64,000 bases of DNA, from the NCBI RefSeq assembly GCF_030766725.1, contig NZ_JARQWR010000004.1, forward strand, positions 62,001 through 126,000. The letters run 5' to 3'. Origin of the DNA: Flavobacterium aerium. Its GTDB lineage: Bacteria > Bacteroidota > Bacteroidia > Flavobacteriales > Flavobacteriaceae. Positions 27,208 through 35,501 of this stretch are shown in pieces. The position numbers and the translations under genes were made by a program. Each line of letters begins with the position of its first letter. Position 1 is the first letter of the stretch. The notes beneath the pieces are model-generated. The model did no database searches and was not told the origin of the DNA. It worked only from the letters and a program-made list of their open reading frames with translations.

Positions 27208-29007
27208 ATGACTATTGAAACAATTAATAATATTTATGAACTCCGAACCTTTACTTTTCCAAATCCTACAAATCCACCAACAACAAGATTACCTATTAGT
27301 GGAGATATTGTGTACGTAAAATATCATACTAATTCTTGGGATGGAGGTGGCGGTTTTTTTACTTTTATTGATATCCCTGGAAGTGAGGTAAATGACCGTG
27401 CTGATGATAATGGGGTTATCATTCAACACGGGGTTAAGAACAACCCTCCAATAATAAATGGACGATGGGTTAGAAAGATAGACAACTACATTAATGTAAA
27501 ATTTTATGGAACAATCGGCGCTTTACAATCTGATGATGGAGATAAAATTCAATCTGCAATAGAGTGTGCTGCCCTTAACAAGCAGGGAAGTTATTTTATA
27601 AAAGGAAACACGGTGTTCATCCCAAATGGGAACTATTTAATAAACAATACTCTTCTTTTAAAAAGTGGTGTGTCAATTCTAGGCGATGGAATGGATAATA
27701 CTGTTTTGACAGCTGGTTATGAGAATTCAAACTCAGGCTATTTAATAGGTATGGAATCTGGGCCAGTAATAGGTTGCAATATTTCCAATCTTACAGTTAC
27801 TGGTGACGGACAATCAAACGGCCCTGATATTACCCAAAACAGAACTAAAGGATGCTTCTTTTTACACGCATCAACAGATGAAACAAATACTGGTGGAATA
27901 TGGCGATCAACGTTTAAAAACATCTCAATTTATAATTTTAATGGAACAGGAATTCATCTTGATGGTGGAGGAAGTACTCCTGATTATAAATTCAATGAAC
28001 CTAATCAGTTTTTAATTTTTGAAAACGTACATATTATAAGGCAAAAAACAGCATCACATTGTTTGCAGATCACTGGGCAACAAGGGCAAATCACTTTTCT
28101 CAACTGTCTTTTTGACGGAATTACTTATGACTACATTGATAAAAATACACCACAAGAAACCTATAATATTATTAAAGGTTTTAATGTTGCCATAAATAAT
28201 GAATTGAATACTCAACCTGCAGTTATTTCTTTTATAAATAGTACATTTGAAATTTCAGAATATGGAGTTTATGTTAGATTTGCAGAAAATATTACATTTG
28301 ATACTTGTTGGTTTGAAACATTAGATAATGCAGTTTTTATTGACCCATATATGGATAATTCCTCTTCTGCTTTTCCTAGTAAAGCGATTAACATTATTAA
28401 TTCTCGATTTGCTAATGCTGCAGGTTTTGGAAGCTTAAGAGTTCGTAATCTAAGTAAATATAATAACGTCCCAACTGGGAGATGCATAACTTCTACTGGA
28501 TCAGAATCTAACATCTACAATAATTATGTAGTTGTTAGTGATCTCAATACCACCTATAATAGTGCTTTAAATAAAAACTTTATTACTGCATCAGCTAACC
28601 CTTCAACACCAAATCTTGGCATTAAAACAATTGGCAATTCATTCCAGGATAATCGACTTGGATACAGTCAGGGAATAACACAAAATATAACAATTCTGAA
28701 TGAAAATATAAATGATAAATACATTGATCTTAAAGATAACACAATTGTGTTTGTTACTGGTGTTAGCGGAAATCCTCCTATAAAGAGAATGACTTCATCT
28801 ATCTGTGCAGGTGAAATTATCGAATTACGAGCTGAAAATCTTCCTATTAAAATTAGTAATGCAAAAAACATCTATTTATCTGGGAAAACAGAAATTATTC
28901 TAAATAATGGGGATATTGCTACATTCACTAAAATTGATAGACCAGTTGATTTGTATAAAGAAATTTTTCAATTACTTTCTTTATACAAATCAACAAGTGA
29001 TGTATAA
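27208..29007 (+). CDS. Tailspike-like right-handed beta-helix protein (pectate lyase 3 superfamily)
   Basis: The 599-residue protein starts with a segment typical of phage tailspikes and pectate-lyase-3 proteins: GDIVYVKYHTNSWDGGGGFFTF, then DDNGVIIQH, GRWVRKIDNYINVKFYGTIG and SDDGDKIQSAIECA. A beta-helix follows (GNYLINNTLLLKSGVSILGDG, GCNISNLTVTGDG, and repeated strands to about residue 440). It has no signal peptide, transmembrane helix or T9SS C-terminal domain. Members hydrolyse or lyse polysaccharide, or bind it. No phage genes are nearby. It is monocistronic, flanked by strong hairpins on both sides. Catalytic residues could not be assigned by eye. Confidence 0.78.
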   Translation: MTIETINNIYELRTFTFPNPTNPPTTRLPISGDIVYVKYHTNSWDGGGGFFTFIDIPGSEVNDRADDNGVIIQHGVKNNPPIINGRWVRKIDNYINVKFYGTIGALQSDDGDKIQSAIECAALNKQGSYFIKGNTVFIPNGNYLINNTLLLKSGVSILGDGMDNTVLTAGYENSNSGYLIGMESGPVIGCNISNLTVTGDGQSNGPDITQNRTKGCFFLHASTDETNTGGIWRSTFKNISIYNFNGTGIHLDGGGSTPDYKFNEPNQFLIFENVHIIRQKTASHCLQITGQQGQITFLNCLFDGITYDYIDKNTPQETYNIIKGFNVAINNELNTQPAVISFINSTFEISEYGVYVRFAENITFDTCWFETLDNAVFIDPYMDNSSSAFPSKAINIINSRFANAAGFGSLRVRNLSKYNNVPTGRCITSTGSESNIYNNYVVVSDLNTTYNSALNKNFITASANPSTPNLGIKTIGNSFQDNRLGYSQGITQNITILNENINDKYIDLKDNTIVFVTGVSGNPPIKRMTSSICAGEIIELRAENLPIKISNAKNIYLSGKTEIILNNGDIATFTKIDRPVDLYKEIFQLLSLYKSTSDV

Positions 29008-29014
29008 AACATAT

Positions 29015-29040
29015 AAAAAAACCAATCATATGGTTTTTTT
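29015..29040 (+). terminator. Intrinsic terminator after the beta-helix gene
   Basis: The stem AAAAAAACCA / TGGTTTTTTT with a 6-nt loop and T7 lies 8 nt after the stop codon. Confidence 0.8.
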
Positions 29041-29162
29041 ACATAATGAAGTGATTTAAACTTATTTTACAAAACAAAAAGGGTTTTTGAAGTTTGTACT
29101 ACAAAAGATATTGATTTCAAAACTATCTCTTATGTAAGAGATACTTAGATATAATAAAAAAT

Positions 29163-29490
29163 GAAATTGTTCCATATTTATCAATAACTCAATGAGGTTT
29201 TGAAACAAGAGTTCCTTTAGGAGTGATAAGGTTTGCCATTTGCTATCTTAAACCCAGTTAATGGATATTATAACGATCGTTATAATATTGAAGTTCAATT
29301 TGAATTAGTAACAAAAACATTAGAACAGGTTAATATTCCAGTAGAAGGAATTTTCTTAAATGCAGATACTGGTTGATTCAAAATATTTTCGGTTATGCTG
29401 TGAAAAGAAAGAGATTAATGCTAATATTTGTTTTAATAAACATAATAAAAGAATATCTTGACCAAGAACTTTATAATAATTGCGCTTAAA
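29163..29490 (+). pseudogene. Decayed IS transposase (IS4/IS5-type DDE), internally deleted and frameshifted
   Basis: Reading frames shift within this stretch but give recognisable transposase pieces. The first is EIVPYLSITQ-stop-GFETRVPL (N-terminal region, 29163-29220). Then GLPFAILNPVNGYYNDRYNIE and LNADTG (catalytic-domain region, about 29231-29374), CEKKEINANICFN (about 29400-29440) and DQELYNN (about 29460-29480). At least one in-frame stop, several frameshifts and a missing middle part (between RVPL and GLPF) show it is dead. I saw no clear terminal inverted repeats. The family call is from memory of flavobacterial IS proteins. Confidence 0.7.
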
Positions 29491-29739
29491 AAACCCAATA
29501 AAACAAAGTTTAAAAATATATAAAAACTTTGTGGATACAGAAGATTTATTAAAAGCATATTTCTTTGATAATTATATTGTGTTAGTGGAGATGAACGACC
29601 CAGGTTATGATATTGTAGATGAATTAAAAGAAAGGGAAGTTACTTATAGATATGGAGTGTTAAGAATTAATCTTGATAGTATCCTTTTTCTGTTCTAAAT
29701 GAAAATGGAGCAAGACTAAGGATTAAAAGATATTTTTAG
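29480..29739 (+). pseudogene. Orphan short ORF, probably frameshifted
   Basis: A TTG-started frame of 72 codons runs to 29698 (contains FVDTEDLLKAYFFDNYIV and VTYRYGVLRINLD). A -1 shift near 29679 would instead continue as YPFSVLNENGARLRIKRYF and stop at 29739, which reads more like protein than the original ending ILFLF. Its start runs into the IS remnant, so the N-terminus may have been cut by that insertion. No family recognised. Confidence 0.4.
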
Positions 29740-29742
29740 TGT

Positions 29743-30513
29743 ATGGAGATAAAAAAAAGAATAGTAGTTTGTTTGATGATTTTAATCACTGGCATTACAT
29801 TGGCACAGACAAAAGATACGATTAACTTTAAAATTGATCTGAAAAAGTTTTATACAATTGCAGAAGAAAACGCAAAGGATCGCTATGAATTTACGGTTGA
29901 AAAACAAGATTCTTTAGTAAAAGTATTTGAGCTTAATCCTCAACTCGTTTTATCACGATACCAATTTGAAGAATTTAAAATAACGGTTATTCCTGTCTTT
30001 GAGCTAGATAAAAAAGTAAAATTAGATAACAAGATAAATTTTTTAAATTATTTGACGAATAAAAAAAAATATAACGATCTATTTTATAATGGATATGTCG
30101 ATGATGAAATTGTTTTGGATGACTTTTATGTAGAATATCAATATCCACCCAAATTAGGATTCATTCTCGCTTATTCTTTGTTAGGCGATAATTATAGTTT
30201 CCCTGAAAGAATAGGTGGTGATCGAGGATTTATGATGAAATTAGGATTAGAAAAAAAATATTTTGCATTTTATATTAAAGGGCTATTACCTCTTTTTATT
30301 GTTGAAAATGGAATTGTATATGCTATAACCAATCCTACGAATGAAGGGGGGTATGATAAAATGGAAATTAATGAGTATATGGGTACTATGGTGGGTGAGA
30401 ATAATTTGAAAAGGATCTTAATGAGTGAATGTACATTTTGTAGTTTAAAAAAAGTAACTAAAAAAAGTAAGTATTATAAAAAGCCATACTATTTTAAAGT
30501 AGAAAAAGAATAA
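29743..30513 (+). CDS. Exported protein of unknown function
   Basis: The 256-residue protein has a signal peptide (RIVVCLMILITGITLAQ) and a lysine- and tyrosine-rich mature part with no motif I recognise. The stretch KLGFILAYSLLGDNYSFPERIGGDRGFMM is the most distinctive. The C-terminus contains one cysteine pair (ECTFCSL) and a very basic end (KKVTKKSKYYKKPYYFKVEKE). It lies 4 nt after the frameshifted ORF, so the two may once have formed a unit, and it is followed by a strong terminator. It seems to be part of an accessory island within the polysaccharide locus. Confidence 0.6.
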   Translation: MEIKKRIVVCLMILITGITLAQTKDTINFKIDLKKFYTIAEENAKDRYEFTVEKQDSLVKVFELNPQLVLSRYQFEEFKITVIPVFELDKKVKLDNKINFLNYLTNKKKYNDLFYNGYVDDEIVLDDFYVEYQYPPKLGFILAYSLLGDNYSFPERIGGDRGFMMKLGLEKKYFAFYIKGLLPLFIVENGIVYAITNPTNEGGYDKMEINEYMGTMVGENNLKRILMSECTFCSLKKVTKKSKYYKKPYYFKVEKE

Positions 30514-30559
30514 AACCAAAACACCCAATCAAAATTAAAGCGATTGGGTGTTTTGGTTT
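30513..30559 (+). terminator. Intrinsic terminator after the exported orphan protein
   Basis: An 18-bp perfect stem (30513-30530 with 30542-30559; AAACCAAAACACCCAATC and its complement) has an 11-nt loop and starts inside the stop codon. There is only TTT at the base, but the stem is strong. Confidence 0.8.
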
Positions 30560-30824
30560 ATAAAGTAAAATATTCTGGATATAACATGTAGCTTAACAAG
30601 AATGATTATTAATGAGTTAATGTAAGATTAAGATAGTCATGAAAGTTCATGATTTTTTTGAAGAATAGGCTTTTAAAAGAAAAATAAAGCGAAGCTAATT
30701 TAACATGGTTTTTTTGCATATTGTGCATTGTTCTATGGAGAGTATTGATATATTTGTGAACATTCAAAAAATGTTTTAAGCTGAAATAAGTTTAAACAAG
30801 ATTTCCAAAACTATAATACTAATT
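30560..30824 (+). promoter_or_regulatory. Intergenic region with a candidate promoter for the second FkbM gene
   Basis: No ORF worth naming is present. TATATTTG at 30749-30756 matches the -7 element; ATTG about 19 nt before it may be a weak -33. This leaves a leader of about 65 nt before the ATG at 30825. The 11-mer ATATTGTGCAT near 30719 also occurs upstream of the beta-helix gene near 27129. Confidence 0.5.
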
Positions 30825-31643
30825 ATGAGAAGGCTTAAAATATTGCTATTCTGGTTGTTTTTTAATAAAAACAATGTGAGTTTAAAAGAGTTGATTGATT
30901 TCTTACTGAAGCCTCAAGTACATAAAATAGCGCAACGATATATTACTAAAATTGAAAAATCAGAATTTTATGAGATTTCATTTAATACCATCCCCAATAC
31001 ACTTTTCTGGCCATTGGAATTTCCGATAGAAGGGGTAAATCAAGTTACTGCCGAAACATTTGATGTGGATGATTGGCATTATTATCAAAAGGAAAAAACG
31101 ATAATAGAAAAAGATGAATACCTACTTGATATTGGTACTGCAGAAGGATTATTCCCATTATCAGTTATTGACAAATGCAAACATATTGTAATGATTGAAC
31201 CGAGTAGTAAATTTTATAAAACACTACATAAAACGTTTGCTTCCTTTCAAGATAAAGTAACAATCCATAAAACAGCAATAGGAGATTATGATGGAGATGT
31301 TTTCTTCGAAGAAGATTCATTGATCGGACAAATTTCTACCACAAATTCCTCTACAGACAATAAAACGACCATTAGAAAGATAGATACATTAATTGACGAG
31401 AATCAAAAGATAACCTATCTAAAAGCAGATATTGAAGGGTTTGAGCAAGAAATGCTTAAAGGAGCTGAAAATACTATTAAGCGAAATAAACCCAGAATTG
31501 CAATTACGACCTATCATACTGAAAACGATCCTGATGAAATCATTAACTTGATTAAAAGCTATGTTCCAGAATACAAACATTATGTAAAAGGAATATTTAC
31601 GGAGAAGTCGAAACCGGTAATGATTCATTTTTGGATAGAATAA
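30825..31643 (+). CDS. FkbM family methyltransferase
   Basis: The 272-residue protein has the SAM-binding motif LLDIGTAEGLFPLSVID, an acidic MIEPSSKFYKTL, and the late FkbM motif ITYLKADIEGFEQEMLKGAENTIKRNKPRIA. The N-terminal 90 residues are an extra region without recognised motifs. It is not closely similar to the FkbM protein encoded at 25539, so this is not a simple recent duplication. It is probably a glycan methyltransferase transcribed from its own promoter at the start of the second half of the locus. Confidence 0.8.
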   Translation: MRRLKILLFWLFFNKNNVSLKELIDFLLKPQVHKIAQRYITKIEKSEFYEISFNTIPNTLFWPLEFPIEGVNQVTAETFDVDDWHYYQKEKTIIEKDEYLLDIGTAEGLFPLSVIDKCKHIVMIEPSSKFYKTLHKTFASFQDKVTIHKTAIGDYDGDVFFEEDSLIGQISTTNSSTDNKTTIRKIDTLIDENQKITYLKADIEGFEQEMLKGAENTIKRNKPRIAITTYHTENDPDEIINLIKSYVPEYKHYVKGIFTEKSKPVMIHFWIE

Positions 31644-31698
31644 ATAATCGTAAAAATCAATTATCGAATAAGATCAATCAGAAGTACAGGGAATGAAA

Positions 31699-31732
31699 TT
31701 TGTAATTTTAACTTTTTTTTAAGTTATATTTG
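31699..31732 (+). promoter_or_regulatory. Promoter of the flippase-led operon
   Basis: TTTG at 31699-31702 and TATATTTG at 31725-31732, 22 nt apart, match the Bacteroidota promoter. They lie 24 nt before the ATG of the flippase gene. Confidence 0.7.
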
Positions 31733-31755
31733 AGCAAGAATATTTTTACCACTAA

Positions 31756-33021
31756 ATGATTAAAAACAAGATAAAATTAATTCAGAATAATAAAAAAATA
31801 AAGAATTTTATTATCTACGGATTTGGTCAAGCAATTAATTTAATAAGTCCATTACTTATAATTCCTTATATCGTCTTTATTTGCGGAGAAGCGGGTTTTG
31901 GTAAAATAGGATTAGGGATATCGTTAGCCTTTTTTTTAATACTTATAGTGGATTATGGATCGGACATTCACGGAACTAAAGAAGTTTCGATTAACCGTGA
32001 AGTTCCTGAAAAAATCAAAGAAATACTCGTAACCGTTTATTCAGCAAAATTTCTATTACTCCTTTTTGTTATTCTATTTACCTTATTGTTAGTCAATTTT
32101 GTACCTTTCTTTGCAGAGGAAAAAACACTGTTTTTTTTAAGTATAACCATGGTTATTGCCCAGTTTATAAATCCAATCTGGTTTTTGCAAGGAGTAGAAA
32201 ACTATAAATTAGTAACAATAATAAATGTTGGCTCAAAATTAATCTATGTAGTAAGTGTATTTCTGGTCATAAAAAATCCACAAGACTATATATATGCCAA
32301 TCTATGTTTAGGAGGAGGAAGCTTTATTGCAAATTCATTAGGTTTCTTATGGGTTAAGAATAAATATGATTTTCATTTTAAAAATGTAGACTGGCAGAAG
32401 GTTAAACAACTATTAAGAAAAGACTTTTCATTCTGTGTTTCGCAACTGTTTTTATCCTTACGACAGTTTGTACCCATTATGTTGATTAGCTATTTTGGAG
32501 GTTATTTAATGGCTGGACAATACAAGATATTAGAACAAATCATCATGTTGTTTAGAACCTATCTGCAAATGTTTTCTCGATTTTTCTATGCAAGTTTCTG
32601 TCTGGAATTAAGTAAGAGTACCAGAATAGGAATAGCCATGTGGCGAAAATTTAATGGATTAAATGTTATATTTATTTTAGGACTACTTTTAATTTTATTC
32701 TGTGCAGCAAGTTATGTGTTAGTCTTTTTCAAAATAGATCTAGAATCTATTGATCGATTGACTTTCTTATTACGAATTGCGCTCCTTGTGCCGATGTTTA
32801 TTAGCCTATCCTTACCTTTGGAACAACTCATGTTTGGATTGAACAAGAATAAAATATATATCAAAATAGCTATTTCAATAACTGTTTTCAATATCATATT
32901 AACAACGCTCCTATTACCTAGATTTGAATTATTAGGGGTAATTACATCATTAATTGTAACAGAAGCTTTGTTTGTAGTATTATATTATATTATTTTGAAA
33001 GGATATTTTAAAAAAGGCTGA
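31756..33021 (+). CDS. Wzx-type oligosaccharide flippase
   Basis: The 421-residue protein has about twelve hydrophobic helices. The N-terminal IKNFIIYGFGQAINLISPLLIIPYI and CGEAGFGKIGLGISLAFFL are typical of the polysaccharide transport (PST) branch of MOP flippases. It would move lipid-linked oligosaccharide repeat units across the inner membrane. It leads a run of genes with short gaps (13 nt to the next), placing assembly and transport steps together. Confidence 0.82.
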   Translation: MIKNKIKLIQNNKKIKNFIIYGFGQAINLISPLLIIPYIVFICGEAGFGKIGLGISLAFFLILIVDYGSDIHGTKEVSINREVPEKIKEILVTVYSAKFLLLLFVILFTLLLVNFVPFFAEEKTLFFLSITMVIAQFINPIWFLQGVENYKLVTIINVGSKLIYVVSVFLVIKNPQDYIYANLCLGGGSFIANSLGFLWVKNKYDFHFKNVDWQKVKQLLRKDFSFCVSQLFLSLRQFVPIMLISYFGGYLMAGQYKILEQIIMLFRTYLQMFSRFFYASFCLELSKSTRIGIAMWRKFNGLNVIFILGLLLILFCAASYVLVFFKIDLESIDRLTFLLRIALLVPMFISLSLPLEQLMFGLNKNKIYIKIAISITVFNIILTTLLLPRFELLGVITSLIVTEALFVVLYYIILKGYFKKG

Positions 33022-33034
33022 AAATAAATCTTGA

Positions 33035-34297
33035 ATGAAATTTACATTATCAAAAAGCATATTATACCAATTACTTTTCACACTCTGTGTAACAGTTGTA
33101 TTTTTAAATAAGTATGAACTCACATTTGCAGTTTGGACAATAGTTGCTTTGTTTACCTTAAGTAGATTTTATTCCGTAACGATATTAAAATATGTAGCGT
33201 GTTTCGCAGCGATATTTGTAATAGCCTTTATTGTAAGTTTTTTTAAAGAATCAAAATCATATTATTTTATTCGAGATATAACCTATATGGTAAAACCTAT
33301 ACTTGGGCTATTGGTAGGATATCAAATATGTAAAAAAAGCGAGAATAAAACTATTGCAATAGTCATCTATACAGGAGTTTTCGTGTCGATGGCCCATTTG
33401 GGAATTATACTTTTTACAATGGTGTCGAATCTGCATTTAAGTTTCCATCAGATTCGTGCTGCCTCAGGATATTTTAGTGACTTCGAAATTTACGCCCTTA
33501 TTTTATTGTTGTTTAGCGATAAATTCAATTTCCATATTGGAAAATATAAGAAAATGATTTTGGTCTTAATCGTTGTTGTATCCAGTGTATTGTATTTCTC
33601 CAGAACAAATTTTATTCAGTTTGTAATATTATACATTGCAATGAAAGGATATTTTAGAATCACAGCCCGATCGATCTATTATTTACTGATTGCATTAGGG
33701 ATGACTCTCTTAACCTACACTGTAATTTATTATAGCAACCCTAGAAGAGAAGCAAAAGGATTCGAAGGATTTCTATATAAGGTCAAAATTTCTCCAATTG
33801 AACCTTTTAAAACAAAAATCAATAAAGACGATTGGAAAGATTTTAATGATAATTATAGATCCTATGAGAATATCATTACAATTAAACAAGTCTCTAATAA
33901 TGGAACATCAGCCATTATTTTTGGAGAAGGATTAGGTTCTACAATAGATTTGAAAAGACAAATATGGACAAATGATGGAGAGTTGATACGATACATTCCA
34001 ATTCTGCATAATGCTTTTATGACCGTTTTTCTCAAATCAGGACTATTAGGGGTAGCACTGTCTATTTTATTCATTTATTTATTATTAAAACATGAAAAGA
34101 CCGATTTAGATTCTGTTCGTTATATTAACTGGTTATTGGTTGGATCTGGAGTCTTTTTAATTGTATCCAATTGGGTTTTTCTGGGACTTTATTTGAAACT
34201 AGATAATAAATCAATTTTAATAGGTTTTTTAATTGCTTACAGAGAAATACTTTTAAAACAAGATCAACAAAACAGAGGTGAAATTACAAATGAATAG
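33035..34297 (+). CDS. Wzy/O-antigen ligase-like polytopic membrane protein
   Basis: The 420-residue protein has about ten to eleven hydrophobic segments and one long extracytoplasmic loop (about residues 245-330, starting YYSNPRREAKGFEGF and ending HNAFMTVFLKSGLLG). The loop followed by HNAFxxxFLKxGLLGVAL is the pattern seen in the WaaL/Wzy superfamily. It could polymerise repeat units or ligate the glycan to lipid. Sequence alone does not decide which. A second protein of this kind is encoded at 36580, so the two may divide polymerase and ligase roles. Confidence 0.68.
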   Translation: MKFTLSKSILYQLLFTLCVTVVFLNKYELTFAVWTIVALFTLSRFYSVTILKYVACFAAIFVIAFIVSFFKESKSYYFIRDITYMVKPILGLLVGYQICKKSENKTIAIVIYTGVFVSMAHLGIILFTMVSNLHLSFHQIRAASGYFSDFEIYALILLLFSDKFNFHIGKYKKMILVLIVVVSSVLYFSRTNFIQFVILYIAMKGYFRITARSIYYLLIALGMTLLTYTVIYYSNPRREAKGFEGFLYKVKISPIEPFKTKINKDDWKDFNDNYRSYENIITIKQVSNNGTSAIIFGEGLGSTIDLKRQIWTNDGELIRYIPILHNAFMTVFLKSGLLGVALSILFIYLLLKHEKTDLDSVRYINWLLVGSGVFLIVSNWVFLGLYLKLDNKSILIGFLIAYREILLKQDQQNRGEITNE

Positions 34298-35393
34298 TAA
34301 CTTAAATATTCTGGTCGATTGCCATGTTTTTGATGGGAGTTTTCAAGGAACAACAACCTATTTAAAAGGGCTGTATTCTGAGTTGATTAAAGATAAAACC
34401 AAGCATTTCTTTTTAGTTGCATTTAATTTAGAGAAACTTCAAGAAGTATTTGGAGAACATGATAATGTGACCTATTTAGAATTTGGATCAAAAAATAAAT
34501 TCATTAGATTACTAGTGGATATTCCAAGATTGATTACGAAACATAAAATTGATTTTGCACATTTTCAATATATAGTACCACCTATAAAACGCTGTAAATA
34601 CATCGTCACTATTCACGATATTTTGTTTTTGGATTTCCCAAAGTATTTCCCATTATCATACAGAATAAAGAATAAGTTTTTATTTAAATGGAGTGCCAAA
34701 CATTCAGATGTACTACTTACGGTTTCAGATTTTTCTAAAAAACAAATTCAGAAACATTTCAATCTGAATAAAGTAATAATTACTCCTAATGCAGTTGATG
34801 CTGTTTATTTTGAACAATACGATAAAAGTGCAATCAAGGAAACAGTCAAGCAGAAGTACGGTTTAGATAAATACTGGCTGTTTATAAGCCGTTGGGAACC
34901 ACGAAAAAATCATTATACATTACTAAAAGTCTTTGTTGAGAACCAGTATTATAACCACTATTCATTAGTCTTTATAGGAGATAAAGCCATTGAGAATAAA
35001 GAATATGACACTTACTATTCAAACCTTCCAGATACTATAAAGGCGAAAATAGTTACACTAAATAAAGTCGATTTTAAGCAATTGCTATTACTATTAAGAG
35101 GAGCAGATTTGTCAGTATACCCATCAATAGCAGAAGGATTTGGAATTCCTCCATTAGAATCATTAGCTGCTAGAATTCCAACAGTTTGTTCTAGTACAAC
35201 TGCGATGGAAGATTTTTCTTTTCTAAAAAAATATGCCTTTAATCCATTAGACAAAGAAGAAATCAAAAAAAAGATTGAATTAGGTCTAAAATGTAGTTCT
35301 GAAGAAATTCGCGAAATGAATATTCAGGCATTAGAAAAATACAATTGGAATATAGCAGCCCAACGCTATTTGGAAGTTTTAAAGGAGGAATAG
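34290..35393 (+). CDS. Family 4 glycosyltransferase
   Basis: I start at the ATG at 34290 (367 residues, MNSNLNILVDCHVFDG); a GTG at 34278 would add four residues. The C-terminal GT-B domain shows WLFISRWEPRKNHYTLLKVF and the nucleotide-sugar motif SVYPSIAEGFGIPPLESLA, with the E-x7-E spacing of GT4 enzymes. TIHDILFLDFPKYFP and LLTVSDFSKKQI lie at the domain interface. It overlaps the preceding membrane protein by 8 nt. The sugar donor and linkage are unknown. Confidence 0.85.
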   Translation: MNSNLNILVDCHVFDGSFQGTTTYLKGLYSELIKDKTKHFFLVAFNLEKLQEVFGEHDNVTYLEFGSKNKFIRLLVDIPRLITKHKIDFAHFQYIVPPIKRCKYIVTIHDILFLDFPKYFPLSYRIKNKFLFKWSAKHSDVLLTVSDFSKKQIQKHFNLNKVIITPNAVDAVYFEQYDKSAIKETVKQKYGLDKYWLFISRWEPRKNHYTLLKVFVENQYYNHYSLVFIGDKAIENKEYDTYYSNLPDTIKAKIVTLNKVDFKQLLLLLRGADLSVYPSIAEGFGIPPLESLAARIPTVCSSTTAMEDFSFLKKYAFNPLDKEEIKKKIELGLKCSSEEIREMNIQALEKYNWNIAAQRYLEVLKEE

Positions 35394-35501
35394 ATGTTAA
35401 TGATTTGTTTTATTTCACAAAAAATCAAAACAGATTAGGCAACGTATTATTTTTCGTTATTTTTGTTAAAAAAATTAACATATTCCTTTTAAACAAATTA
35501 C

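Noticed and set aside
27208..29007. Prophage on the strength of the tailspike-like gene
   Set aside because: No integrase, capsid, portal, terminase, lysis or tail genes flank it; neighbours are polysaccharide genes and IS debris.
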